From assembly GCA_963978905.1 (NCBI GenBank), contig OZ022260.1, positions 10,157,725-10,221,724 of the forward strand: a stretch of DNA of 64,000 nucleotides, written 5' to 3'. The DNA comes from Trichostrongylus colubriformis. Taxonomy: Eukaryota; Nematoda; Chromadorea; Rhabditida; Trichostrongylidae. The number at the start of each line of letters is the position of its first letter. Positions within the stretch are counted from its first letter, which is position 1. Shown piece after piece: positions 53,001-60,391 of this stretch. The position numbers and the translations under genes are program-made. The notes below the pieces were generated by a model. That model searched no databases, was not told the origin of the DNA, and worked only from the letters and a program-made list of their open reading frames with translations.

Positions 53001-54942
53001 CTTACTTCACATCACTAATGAAACACACTTTACGAGACATCTCTACAGCCGACAACTCGGAAAGTCAGTGTGTTGATGCGAATATGATGCGAATACACAC
53101 CACAGCGTCGCGTTTTGAATCCGTTTTTTTCCACCGATTATCGCTTCTAACTTTGAACGTTCGTTACAGAATGATCATTTCTTCACATCTTCCTCTTTCT
53201 TCGAGCCCCCTTCGGTTCCTTCAAGGCATAAAGTTCGCGTGGTCGTATATGGCGCCCACGCCAACTTTGTGCCTCTAAGGAACCGGAGGGGGCCCGACGC
53301 GATGAGTGCGAGCTAAGGGCGTTCTATTCGTTGGGCTCCACAGCGATTGCGCTTGATATGGGTCGTAGAGCATCGTCATCGTTTTGGGACCCAATTTATA
53401 CGCGCCCCTAGCTAGCAACCGTCATCTTGAACGGCGGACGCCGTAAGACAAATTTCCCGTTCAGATGGCTCACATCCAAGGAACCTTGTACCCACTCGTA
53501 ATGACAGTTCTTCCAGTTGTGCTCCACTCCAAATCTCTTCACTGTCCAGATCGTCGTTCATTCTTGGTGGTGAATCGGTCATAGAGAATACAGCTATGGA
53601 AACCTGGAGGGCATTGATGCACTGATGTAGAGGTGAAAGACAGAAAGTTCACCTACCTTCAGAAATCCACAGTTCTCATGCACACCCTCATCATCTTCCT
53701 CGTCGAACGGCGCAGAAAGTGCAATCCATTTCGATATGACGGCTTTACCGGGAGAATGAATCACAGCAGCCATTGGACAACAGAATTCGCCTTTCACTTT
53801 TTCTGAGAAACGTTTGGCACGGGTCACCTGGAGTGCTTTATCCTTTGTCTCCAGGAAAGGATGATGAACGAATCGCCCACGGACATTCAAGTCTTCTGTT
53901 ACTCACATATCTTCTATGTTATATTTGCTCACTAAAGACCGCATATAAAGCTCCAAGCGCATATACAAGAACCCAATTGAGATAGAGCTCCCTAAAGTGA
54001 CGGACGACGGGGTGGGGCGTCCGAGCGGGTGTGGACACTGGGGAGCTGAGAATCAGAGAGGCTACCCTCACATGGTGACAGGCGCAGAGTGGGAGGTGAC
54101 GGCTGTTCAAATGTTTTGTCGGGCATAGTGGCGGGAATTCGAAGGAGCCGCCATTCCTTCAGTTTTTCGATTCCTGCTCTTGAATGACTGAAAAATTTTT
54201 GGGTCTTCTCGTGTTACTGTTCATGTACTACATCTAAGAGAGCGATTTTAGCCATTAAAATCATCGAATTTCCGTAGACGATTCCTCTCTGAAAAGGAGG
54301 AATACGGCCTACTTTGATGTCAAGATGTTGTGTAGCCAAGTTCTGTAAACTCATATCTTTGAGCATGAACACGAGATTCTGTTTCCAGGAAGGTGTTCCT
54401 TGTGCAGAGACACGTGTACATTTCTGTAAGCCTTCTAGATATGCGCGCACACGCATCGCACCTGTTTTGAGATCTCTGCCTTCGATCACACGAAGCAATA
54501 CCTGAAAATAATTATTCTTGATAATTCCAAAAATCGCCTGCAAAGCAGTGGATTGCAGTGTTCTCTGCTTTCGCGTTAGTCCGGCAACCAGATGCGACAT
54601 TCGAGGGGGAGCTGTGACTGGAGGACTGTGTGCCATCAAGACAGAAAACCTAAACTATGTGATGCTGAGACGGTCGATACTGATCAGCCGACATCGAAGG
54701 AGTCCATATCATGCAGTTCCATATTGTGATAAGCGCAGTACTGAGCGCTAGCCCAGCTAGTATCCTTACAAATACCTATCACTGTTTGGAATTCCACGCA
54801 GTTTAGCAACCAAACATCCAACAACACTTGCTGAGCTTCTAATGCTCGGAGACACACTTCGCGAAATTTGATGGGTCGATCTACGTTACTGGAACAGATA
54901 TCATTAGGCTGCATCTTTTTTGCGTTGCCAAGTGCGTTATCC
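21184..54942 (-). CDS. Ferlin (FER-1/dysferlin family), 47 exons recovered
   Basis: Ferlins are tail-anchored membrane proteins with many C2 domains that drive Ca2+-linked vesicle fusion; in C. elegans FER-1 acts in sperm membranous-organelle fusion. I rebuilt 47 minus-strand exons by matching conserved ferlin positions and checking splice phase. The order is C2A, C2B, C2C, FerA, FerB, nested DysF, C2D, C2E, C2F, C2G and a C-terminal membrane helix, summing to about 1,965 codons. Signature matches include [43 protein letters not shown] and LRGWWPV. The exact start codon and first half of C2A are not found. A small exon between 32682 and 28283, and probably others around 54.3 and 54.7 kb, are missing. 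I name no gene symbol because orthology to fer-1 rather than a paralogue cannot be settled here. Confidence 0.93.
23317..24204 (-). mobile_element. Mariner transposon, family A copy 2 (in ferlin intron 44)
   Basis: It has the same family as 20053-20941: TIR TTAGGTTGTCCCAAAAGTC and complement, TA on both sides, 888 bp. Transposase pieces on the minus strand lie in several frames (23440-23652, 23499-23870, 23901-24199), including [17 protein letters not shown] and LLHDDARS, so it is frameshifted. It sits between ferlin exons at 24443 and 23036 and shares the gene's transcriptional orientation. Confidence 0.9.
24443..28283 (-). CDS. Ferlin exons 38-44: pre-C2G linker and C2G domain
   Basis: Exons: 28185-28283, 26633-26734, 26450-26575, 25753-25823, 25590-25694, 24760-24875 and 24443-24522 (the last less certain because its acceptor is weak). 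Key matches to ferlins are [79 protein letters not shown] and [19 protein letters not shown]. All joins keep phase (0,0,0,2,2,1,0). The intron 25695-25752 is only 58 nt. The strand segment [10 protein letters not shown] keeps the WDKN where human C2 has WDND. Confidence 0.9.
24945..25205. repeat. Diverged direct repeat in ferlin intron
   Basis: The block GCAGGTAATCGAT...TTTCACAGGCYTTCGGGAGAAAA occurs at about 24952-25018 and again at 25138-25197. It lies between ferlin exons 42 and 43. Unit spacing is about 185 bp. No coding role is visible. Confidence 0.5.
26950..27165 (-). mobile_element. tRNA-derived SINE, minus strand
   Basis: The minus strand reads GGGGCGAACGTGGTGTAGTG, then GACAGGTGCCGCGCACC and a B-box-like GGGGACCATATTCC. 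It is then followed by a tail shared with 9650-9985. It sits in the ferlin intron between 26734 and 28185 in the sense orientation. Confidence 0.6.
28713..28949. mobile_element. hAT-like MITE, copy 2
   Basis: It has the same termini as 19190-19438 (GGGGTGTGTACCCTTATGTC and complement) and an exact 8-bp target duplication CTTATTCG at 28705-28712 and 28950-28957. It is 237 bp, in the ferlin intron between 32682 and 28283. Confidence 0.85.
29129..29150 (+). repeat. Poly-G tract of about 20 nt
   Basis: A run of about 20 G is broken by one C near its end, inside the ferlin intron. Shorter runs occur at 7138-7149 and 12478-12486. Such runs are length-unstable and could form G-quadruplexes; the length shown may carry sequencing error. 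Confidence 0.8.
29840..30520. mobile_element. TTAA MITE copy C, interrupted by a SINE
   Basis: It starts TTAAAGACACCAGAAGGA at 29840, is broken by an insertion at 29858-30060, and resumes at 30061 with the duplicated ACACCAGAAGGA then GGTAATTTTGGCCTACGG. It ends TTCCGGTTCCTCTAA. The rest matches the copies at 36266-36731, 42708-43167 and 52794-53224. Confidence 0.85.
29858..30072 (+). mobile_element. Palindromic tRNA-SINE insertion with 12-bp target duplication
   Basis: The stretch 29859-30000 is a near-perfect 142-bp palindrome of the module GTGCGGGTTCGAGTCCCGTC plus CGAAGCTTTTGCCCATAACTC, centred near 29930. An A-rich tail region with AAAAAAATTAAAAAT follows. The direct duplication ACACCAGAAGGA flanks it (29846-29857 and 30061-30072), as expected after target-primed insertion of a retroposon. 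The half-site matches the 3' part of the SINE at 3831-3990. Confidence 0.8.
31736..32591 (+). mobile_element. Mariner transposon, family B copy 1 (in ferlin intron)
   Basis: The TIRs are TTAGGGTGTCCACAAAGTTC and its complement, with TA on both sides. On the plus strand 32184-32519 encodes [30 protein letters not shown] and a C-terminal [13 protein letters not shown], the C-terminal half of a mariner transposase with two of the three catalytic Asp regions. The N-terminal half is largely deleted, so it cannot act alone. It is antisense to the ferlin. Confidence 0.9.
32682..33432 (-). CDS. Ferlin exons 34-37: C2F domain
   Basis: Exons: 33287-33432, 33100-33232, 32855-32999 and 32682-32798. Matches include [76 protein letters not shown] and [10 protein letters not shown]. 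The loop-1 Asp (CDPY) and one loop-3 Asp (MDY) are kept, while the second loop-3 Asp is Arg, so Ca2+ binding may be weaker. The intron 33233-33286 is 54 nt, open in all read-through, and the donor of exon 36 is GTCTGT. Exon 37 ends in phase 2 and needs a further small exon before 28283. Confidence 0.92.
34120..34629 (-). CDS. Ferlin exons 31-33: linker before C2F
   Basis: Exons: 34448-34629, 34278-34386 and 34120-34210. They encode [20 protein letters not shown] (human DWWSKFFASIG), [23 protein letters not shown] and [12 protein letters not shown] (human GEFKGLFKIYPL). The joins are phase 2, 0 and 1, all agreeing with flanking exons. The first of these exons begins after a TTATAG acceptor. 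Confidence 0.93.
34716..36156 (-). CDS. Ferlin exons 27-30: C2E domain
   Basis: Exons: 36067-36156, 35910-36006, 35574-35696 and 34716-34856. They encode [30 protein letters not shown] with [51 protein letters not shown] and GVCHITNF. These align without gaps to human LAWGLRNMKSYQ, NPNFDI and [20 protein letters not shown]. The intron after exon 28 (35697-35909) starts with GC, not GT, in the context CAG|GCAAGT. Confidence 0.93.
36266..36731. mobile_element. TTAA MITE copy A
   Basis: The left end is TTAAAGACACCGGAAGGGGG and the right end is CCCCCTCCGGTTCCTTTAA, with TTAA at both limits. It is 466 bp, non-coding, in the ferlin intron between 36156 and 39146. TTAA target choice is typical of piggyBac-type mobilisation. 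Confidence 0.85.
37645..39045. mobile_element. Large foldback element (ACAAGGGAAGG family)
   Basis: The left end carries CATATATTTATGTTGTATTTGC and AAAAAGTGAGAGTCTGGCC; the right end carries GGATTCTCACTTTTTGGAAC and AAATACAACATAACTATAGG. Inner arms (37905-38070 and 38835-38965) match over CTTACAAGGGAAGGATACC and TATATTGCCTAATGC. The centre holds about 700 bp of unrelated sequence. It is inside the ferlin intron 36157-39145. Confidence 0.75.
39146..41221 (-). CDS. Ferlin exons 23-26: C2D domain (Ca2+ ligands lost)
   Basis: Exons: 41071-41221, 39475-39606, 39322-39411 and 39146-39252, phases 2,0,0,0,2. They encode [13 protein letters not shown] + [51 protein letters not shown] and [10 protein letters not shown]. 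In human dysferlin the matching loops are KDSFSDPYA and ELYDHDTYGADEF. Here the SDPYA Asp and the DHD Asp pair are replaced (ARAF, TRGE), so this C2D is unlikely to bind Ca2+. The exon-23 donor GTTTTT is weak but phase-correct. Confidence 0.9.
42340..42476. repeat. Short inverted repeat GTGCGTCATGACACTC
   Basis: GTGCGTCATGACACTCGAG (42341) is mirrored by GAGTGTCATGATGCGCAC (42457). A compact cognate, GTGCGTCAGGACACTC...GTCCTGACGCACAC, is at 45700-45736. Both are in ferlin introns and probably represent a tiny MITE family. Confidence 0.6.
42708..43167. mobile_element. TTAA MITE copy B
   Basis: It begins TTAAAGACACCGGAAGGGGG and ends CCCCTTCCGGTTCCTTTAA. It lies 42 bp from the low end of ferlin exon 22, in the roughly 2 kb intron 41222-43208. 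Confidence 0.85.
43209..44812 (-). CDS. Ferlin exons 18-22: nested DysF region
   Basis: Exons: 44694-44812 (less certain start), 43710-43783, 43526-43649, 43359-43470 and 43209-43303. They encode [81 protein letters not shown] and [15 protein letters not shown]. The paired GW...Y and Arg-rich motifs are the hallmark of inner and outer DysF, a fold held by stacked Trp/Arg pairs. The intron 43471-43525 is 55 nt with donor GTCGGA. Confidence 0.93.
45023..46038 (-). CDS. Ferlin exons 14-17: FerB domain
   Basis: Exons: 45961-46038, 45795-45902, 45216-45332 and 45023-45136, all phase 0. They encode [55 protein letters not shown] and [15 protein letters not shown] with SPYGWNYM. These match human [29 protein letters not shown] and VKLWFGLS. 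Between the second and third exons an open stretch (45456-45576) mimics an exon but is out of phase. Confidence 0.92.
46103..49128 (-). CDS. Ferlin exons 8-13: C2C tail and FerA helical domain
   Basis: Exons: 49020-49128, 47728-47880, 47531-47659, 47249-47385, 46969-47035 and 46103-46228, phases 2,0,0,0,2,0,0. They encode [14 protein letters not shown] (human YRGRLLLSLET), [72 protein letters not shown] and [15 protein letters not shown]. FerA is a four-helix bundle reported to bind membranes; the last three exons are helix-rich and charged as expected. Exon 13 has a duplicated acceptor (see 46181-46314). Confidence 0.93.
46181..46314. repeat. 68-bp tandem duplication spanning a ferlin splice acceptor
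   Basis: The unit CAGCTGCGTTTCGTCGAA...TTTTAAAATCTAAGAAAAAATGATACC occurs twice in direct order, offset by 68 bp, with one clear mismatch (AACTTG versus AATTTG). Each copy carries the minus-strand acceptor TTTTTTCTTAG|ATTTTAAAAG and the first 48 nt of exon 13. Only the lower copy (exon start 46228) opens onto the complete exon. The upper (start 46296) reads into a stop. Confidence 0.9.
47060..47206. mobile_element. Short palindromic MITE in ferlin intron 11
   Basis: TCCATTTCAGAGCGCCTGAT at the left pairs with ATCAGGCGCACCGAAATGGA at the right, separated by about 105 bp. It is intronic between exons 11 (47249) and 12 (47035). Confidence 0.75.
48045..48435. repeat. Dispersed repeat, copy 1
   Basis: It shares AATTGAGATAGAGCTC, GACGGGGTGGGGCGT-like blocks and CCGTAGACGATTCCTCT with 53925-54295. 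It is in the ferlin intron between 47881 and 49019. The ends were not defined precisely. Confidence 0.6.
49851..50627. mobile_element. TTAA-flanked foldback element
   Basis: The left end is TTAAAGACAGTGGTAGGGGT and the right end is CCCCTATCACCGTCTTTAA, with TTAA at both limits. Inside, ATATATTTATGTAGTATTTGC (50044) pairs with CAAATACAGCATAACTATAT (50380), and the core around 50130-50330 is palindromic. It is 777 bp in the ferlin intron 49129-50816. Confidence 0.75.
50817..51415 (-). CDS. Ferlin exons 5-7: C2C domain
   Basis: Exons: 51326-51415, 51060-51270 and 50817-50979, phases 0,0,1,2. They encode [16 protein letters not shown] (human LKVFRAEDLPQM), [53 protein letters not shown] and [18 protein letters not shown]. 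The second alignment to human is gap-free through [20 protein letters not shown]. The DWD Ca2+ ligands are reduced to DFV, so C2C also looks Ca2+-independent. Confidence 0.9.
51498..52398 (-). mobile_element. Mariner transposon, family B copy 2 (in ferlin intron 4)
   Basis: It has the same TIRs and TA flanks as 31736-32591 but the opposite orientation. On the minus strand, 51570-51905 encodes [13 protein letters not shown] and [17 protein letters not shown]. It is 45 bp longer than its sister because of an in-frame 45-bp tandem duplication (52246-52290 and 52291-52335). The N-terminal half is deleted, so it is not autonomous. Confidence 0.9.
52794..53224. mobile_element. TTAA MITE copy D (diverged)
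   Basis: It begins TATAAAGACACCGGTAGGAG and ends CCCCCTTCGGTTCCTTCAA, matching the family at 36266 and 42708 with mutated ends. It is in the ferlin intron between 51415 and 53496. Confidence 0.7.
53496..54942 (-). CDS. Ferlin exons 1-4 (recovered): C2A part, C2B, C2B-C2C linker
   Basis: Exons: 54776-54942 (tentative), 54313-54649, 53657-53802 and 53496-53603. The first encodes the second half of a C2 domain ([31 protein letters not shown]), consistent with C2A. The second carries the Pro-rich linker, then [19 protein letters not shown] and [14 protein letters not shown], clearly C2B (human FQIRVQVIEGRQLPG). The third has [19 protein letters not shown] and [15 protein letters not shown] (human RKWLLLSDPDD). 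Phases do not fit between the first and second or the second and third, so small exons are missing there. The true start Met was not found. Confidence 0.75.
53925..54295. repeat. Dispersed repeat, copy 2
   Basis: This is a copy of 48045-48435, reaching to within about 20 bp of the ferlin C2B exon (54313). It contains CCCAATTGAGATAGAGCTCC and CGTAGACGATTCCTCT. Its insertion next to the exon may have displaced or hidden a small C2B exon. Confidence 0.6.
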
Positions 54943-54950
54943 CTGCGCTA

Positions 54951-55047
54951 TATCTGCTGAAACCCACTCCGGAGCCGCCCATTTTGCTCAATTGTCAATG
55001 AAGAGTTCAAGTGGGCGGCGTCGGAGTGGGTCCCAGCAGGTGTAGCG
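54951..55047. repeat. About 95-bp inverted repeat
   Basis: CTGAAACCCACTCCGGAGCCG at the left pairs with CGTCGGAGTGGGTCCCAGCAG at the right, a short interrupted hairpin just upstream of the tentative C2A exon. Confidence 0.7.
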
Positions 55048-55223
55048 CTGTGATAGCGCACTGGGGCTACGCGAAGGGTGCAGCTTGACTAGTTCCCAAG
55101 GATCTACCGTTCCAAGTAGATAAGTTGACCAATCTGACTATCGCAAAATGTGCCTTCAAGCTATTGGGTGTCGATAACCCAATCATTTTCTACTGCATAT
55201 CGCACCGCTGAAGAAGGCTATTA

Positions 55224-56077
55224 TTAGGTTGGACGGGAAGTTCTGGGACACTTTTTGTTTTTTCCTGTAGAAACCTGTAAAGCTTCGGGAGCATTTGGTA
55301 GTGGGGGGTATATGAAGCGTCTGAAAAGGGCTTCTGAATAGCACATTCATATTCTCTACGGCTTCAACTAGCAGTGAATTTACGGCAATTTCGCGAAAGG
55401 TGCGAAATTCACGAACACCGCCTCGGTTCCTCAGCATGCGAGGCCACTAACAAAATTAACCAGTCGATGGACCCAGGTACTGTCTCTCATATGGCGGCAG
55501 CCCGATGGCTCGATCGGCTCAAATTGGAACAGGAAAATATTCAAAAAATTGCATTGAGAAAAAAACTTTTTTTTTTTGAAAATTTTCAAAAAAATAGGAA
55601 ACTGTTACCATCCAACACGACAGCCACTGCCGATCTCTACTGCAGGCAATTGGACACCGGAGCGCCAAAACTTACCGGAAAAATGGACCAAGACCTCTTC
55701 CTCCACGATAACGCTCACCCACATGTGGCAAAGTTGGCGTGTCAAAGGATCCAGGACCTCGGCTGGACGACGCTTCCCCACCCACCATATTCCCCGGACA
55801 TGTCCCCAACTGACTACCACCTATTCCGGTCGTTGAGCCACTTCCTTGACGGGCGACAGTTCAAAGATGACGACGATCTCAAGAGCGGGCTCCAGAACTT
55901 CTTTGACCAGAAGTCTCCCGAATTCTACCGGAAGGGTATCTACGATCTTCCTGAGCGTTGGCAGTACATTGTAGATCACGATGGTGCATACTTTGGTGAC
56001 TGAAGTTACATGTGAGTAAAATTAAAATAAATTGAATTTTTCTCACAAGGTGTCCCAGAACTTCCCGTCCAACCTAA
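55224..56077 (+). mobile_element. Mariner transposon, family C
   Basis: The TIRs are TTAGGTTGGACGGGAAGTTC and complement, with TA flanks (55222-55223, 56078-56079). A continuous plus-strand frame (55374-56003, 209 codons) carries DLFLHDNAHPHVAKLA, LPHPPYSPDMSPTDYHLF and ERWQYIVDHDGAYF. That gives catalytic regions two and three and the C-terminus. The helix-turn-helix and the first catalytic region are removed by an internal deletion, so the product could be a defective, possibly dominant-negative, fragment. Confidence 0.92.
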
Positions 56078-56149
56078 TACTTTTCGGAGGTTCAGATGGT
56101 TTAGCGGTCGACCTCTTGTTATTTCGAAGACACTATAATTATATCAGGA

Positions 56150-58335
56150 ATATGGTATCCTCCATTCGGTTCAGCCAAAAGCTTGCATTCTGAATACTGG
56201 GAGGTACATGGGAGGCGGTCCGCGGTTGCCTCCAACAACTAAACCCCAAGTCCACTTATGAATAGTCTGGCTAGCTACCCGGAGTATACTCAGCCCCCAC
56301 GACAGAGCCTGACAAGCTACTCGCGAGTTTTCATCTTCACGAAAACAGCAATAAGGAGGGCCCTCATTCCCCTGACGTGAGAAGCCCCCAATACGGCAGC
56401 GTTGGGTAGGACGGCTCGGGGGGGCCGCCAAAATTTCAGGGCTACAAGCTACCTACATCGAGAAAGACTAAGATGGCAGTCTATATTTTCAACGCACAAC
56501 CCTTGCATCGGAAGCGAGTATCGAAGATCTGATGATGCAAGCCAAGAAGATTAAGTACGTCGTCATCGCACTGACTGAGACGAGGAGGCATCACCCGCTA
56601 CACGCCGTGATGCCTCCTCGTGTCAGTCTGGAGGAGGCATCACGGCGTGAGACTGGGGAAAAACTGTTCCTTGGAATATGCGACAGGAGAGGCGTTGGCG
56701 GCGTGTGCGTTCTTGTCCACGCTCTTGGCCATGGACATCGATAGGTACAGAAAACTGACAACCCGAATCGGACGTTTGTCATTGATAGATGTGGTCCAAT
56801 CCCGGCTTTGACCATCTTCGTCGTCTACGCACCAACATTAAGCTACGACGAGGACGAGCTCGAACCATTTTATGTGTAATTGGAGAACTTTTATAAGAAT
56901 GACCATACCTTCTTCGGGGTCATTGTCAGCGATTTCAACGCTAAGATCGGCCCTAGAAGAACGGATAATGGACTCCACATCGGGAAACATGGAACTGAAT
57001 AGAATGAGCAGGGTGAAAGGCTGTCTGAGTCTATAATGTCGATCAACTTCATCAATTGTAACTCACAGTTCCAGAAGCATTCTTATCTACGATGGACTTG
57101 GGAGCCACTCGATGAACAATTCCATAATGACATTGATCACGTCAACTTCAATCGAAGGTTTTGCCTGACCAACGTCCGTTGTTCTGAAGCTCTATACGGG
57201 ATCAGACCATCGACTCGTCCACGCAAATTTCCTCTGTTCGATACGTGGAGAGAGAGCTGCGAGATTCAAGGATTGAAGACCCAAGACGGTCATCAAATGG
57301 GAACATTCATTTCTCTCGTAAGTGTATGGGAGGATTCCGTTACCGAAAACATCGAAGACGAGTACAACCAGCTCTTTGAGCATCTTCACGACAGTGCCAG
57401 GAGGGCAGAGAGTTTGAAAGTCATCAAGAGGCGTCTCTCTCTGGAAACTCTCGAGCTGATACGCCAATGTGGAGCCCCACGAGCCGCATGCGATTACCAG
57501 CTGACTCCGAACTCACGAAGCAATGCCCAGAGGCGATAAAAGAAGATCTCAAATAGAGAGGACAGCAGTGCTAGCTCAAACAGCAGAGGCTGAGAGGAGC
57601 GTCCGCAATGCCCGCCGAAGTTTCGCCAATCATAGGACCAAAATGACCGGTCTCCCGTCTGGACGGCACGGTTACTGCTTCCCGAAGGGCAATGGAGAAG
57701 GCCATTCACGACTTCTGCTCGGAACTCTTCTATAGACATTCCAGCTGCCTAGGAGCAGTCTGAAGCAGGATGAATATGTCGTTTTATCAGTTCTCCATTG
57801 CGAAGTCCGACACGCCATTTTGTCGGTGAAGAATGGTACAGCACCCGGCCCCGATAGGATTAGACCGGAACATCTGAAAATCTTCCGCCAGTTATCGTCG
57901 AAACATTGGCCCGACTCTTCACACGCTACCTGTCGGAATGCAAGATAGCCACTTCGTAGAAAACCAGCAGGACTATGTTTCTGTATAAGAAGGAAGATCC
58001 TCTTAACATTGGCAATCACCGTCCAATCTGCCTGCTGTTTGTATTCTACCAGCTCTTCACTCGTGTCATCCTGAATAGGACTAGTACAACTTTAGACGAA
58101 GGAGAGCCATGCGAGCAAGCAGGGTTTCGGAGAGGGTTCAGTGCAATCGATCACATTCACACGCTCACTGAGCTCAGTGAAGTGTCGCGTTATGATGAAT
58201 GTGAGACATAGCGGCATAAGAAGCCGTTATGTCTCACATTCATCGATTTGAAAAAAGCTTTTGACTCAGTTGAGATAGAAGCGGCTATCGAAGCTCTGGG
58301 AAACCAGGGTGTGCTCACTCAGTACATAAAAGTAG
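56150..58335 (+). mobile_element. Truncated RTE-type LINE
   Basis: It starts with a 5' leader and then a broken endonuclease frame from about 56472: IEDLMMQAKKIKYVVIALTE, RRGVGGV, then FVVYAPT and VSDFNAKIGP, the AP-endonuclease motifs. Reverse transcriptase starts follow: KNGTAPGPDRIRPEHLKI, NIGNHRPICLLFVFYQLFTR, EPCEQAGFRRGFS and TFIDLKKAFDSVEIEAAIEA. It ends in mid-RT at about 58335. Stops and frameshifts (for example near 56878 and 57001) make it dead. The family is the RTE clade common in nematodes. Confidence 0.9.
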
Positions 58336-58528
58336 AAAAGTAGCTAGATTCTAGATGAGCAACGGGACGATAGGTGATACAGATGATAATGCCTAACGTT
58401 AGTTTAGCTACATTCGCACTCCACTGCTCCAAATTCTGCTTATATTTATCTGTACTGTAGTTACCGGAGGGGAGTGGTGTGTAGGCTAAGACCCTCAAAT
58501 TGGGCGACGTGTGCGACAAGTGTCTTAC

Positions 58529-58663
58529 TGCATTCGTTGCAAATCCACCGCACGTAGGGGCGTGTCCTTCGCCAGCTTCGACAAATTTGAGCTAGCCCGA
58601 ATGATGTCTTGCACATAAATAAATGTAATCCCAAGAAGCTCCACGCTTCGAAGAACATAGGCA
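58529..58663 (-). CDS. Putative exon, unknown protein
   Basis: Acceptor AACCCTCCAG|T and donor ATGCA|GTAAGA bound a 135-nt open segment (phase 2 in, phase 2 out) encoding LRSVELLGITFIYVQDIIRA and LSKLAKDTPLRAVDLQRM. The sequence looks amphipathic and protein-like, but I do not recognise a family. It is on the ferlin strand and upstream of it, so it may belong to the exon chain at 60764-61234. Confidence 0.35.
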
Positions 58664-58747
58664 CTGGAGGGTTGCCACTTGCTTCAGTAGCGTGCGGCCC
58701 TTTGCCCAAATCATTGTGCAGCTTGCCGATCATGGCGCTCTTTTAGG

Positions 58748-58925
58748 CAATGTTCAGAGTTCGCGATTCATCGCACGGTTCCGCGATTTAGGCCTATCAT
58801 ACGCATCTATCCCCTCCACCTGAATCGTCTGGATCGCGTCAATGGCGCGATCGCCTGAATCGCTTGATCGACATGTTACCTTATTCCTTCCTCCTGAATC
58901 GCGCGAACCGCGAACTCTGAACAGT
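58748..58925. mobile_element. TIR MITE (TGTTCAGAGTT family), best copy
   Basis: TGTTCAGAGTTCGCGATTC at the left pairs with GCGCGAACCGCGAACTCTGAACA at the right. It is 178 bp, rich in TCGCG, and related to 17447-17608 and 25323-25475. Confidence 0.8.
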
Positions 58926-59506
58926 ACCTTACGTCGCATGAAGCTCATCTCTGACAAGAAGGTGCAGTCATAGCGAGTATATCTTTTGACTCATTCTTTC
59001 TCTCCCGCAATGCATATATTGCGAGCGATGCCTCTCTGATGGAGATGGCCGCGTCTTCGCCAACGGTGTCTCACTCACACGCTGTTGATAACGAAGCGAG
59101 CGTATTGCAGCAGACATTGGTGTGTGAATGTTTGGGAATGGGATCGCAATGCGTGCGAGCCTGAAGTAGGGAACGGGACACGGTGATCGTCTTAGGACCC
59201 AACTATCTGCGGCCCCCACAGTTCGCACTCATCGCGTTGCGATTTCCCTTCGTAACGATGCCGGCTACACAGTATGGATGGCACTGAAAGCAGAAAGCAC
59301 ATCAAATAACGTGGTTTCTATGAGAGCGCAGACAGAGTAGGCATTGTTGATTTTGTGGAAAGCGCAGAAAGCGGACACTGTAGATATCACAAGACGTGAT
59401 TATGGTTGAGAGATAGTTTAGGCACAGCAGAAATTGTAGTTTTGGTGGAGAGTGCAGACGTAATATACGTGGATGATGAAGGGAGTGCGGAGTTGTTAGA
59501 GGTAGA

Positions 59507-60391
59507 AAACACTGCCAGACCACGAGTACCGTCTACGGCACGCCGGCTGCCGATTAGCAAAGTATGAACGTAGACTAGGCCAGAGGCGCCGCAATATCGG
59601 CTTGTCCCTTTACCATTGTACTGAGTTCAGAACGACTTATGACACCCCTCACTTCTTGAGATTTACGGCATCAGGTATAGATACGGCGTCGCACGAAACT
59701 TGCCGCTTGCCGCACGCGACAGGTGCAATGGCCATCGGGAACAGCGATGGGTTGCTCGTTTAGCGTCCCGCGCGAACACGCGCGTGCCACATCATCGTCA
59801 GTGAGCGATGCGTATATGTTAGGACGCACGGATCTTGACCTCGACTGAGGTCGGCCCGCAGCGCTCGGCGACGCTTTGCGAATTCTCAGCGTTGCCTCGA
59901 AGCTGGCTGCTCTGGCAAGTTGCCAGCCTGAAGGGAGTGCAAATGAGTCACAGTAGTCGGAGACAGAAACACTGCGAAACCACGTGTACCGTCTACATCA
60001 CGCCGGCCGCCGATTTGCGAAGTTTGAACGTAGACCAGACCAGAGGCGCCGCGATATCGGCTTGTCCCTTTAGCATTGTACCGAGGTTTAGAACGACTTA
60101 TGACACCCCTAACTACTTGAGGTTTACGATTAGGCATACATGCGGCGTCGCATGAACTTGCCGCTTGCCACACGCGACAAGGCGAACGCCATCGGAAACG
60201 GCGGTCGAGTTGCTCGTCCAGCGTCTCCGCGCGGACACGCGCGTGCCTCATCATCGGCAGTGAGCGATAGTATATGTTGGGATACACAGATTTTGTCCCG
60301 ACTGAGGTCCGATCGCAGCGTTCCGTGACGCTTCGCGAATTGTCCGAGTGGTCCCGAAGCCGGCTGCTCTGGCAAGTTGCCAAGCTCTGGT
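59507..60391. repeat. 459-bp tandem duplication
   Basis: Copy 1 (59507-59940) and copy 2 (59966-60391) align in direct order from CACTGC...ACCACG...GTACCGTCTAC to CTGCTCTGGCAAGTTGCCA, at roughly 85-90% by eye. No coding role is seen. Frames in it are shadows of each other. Confidence 0.8.
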
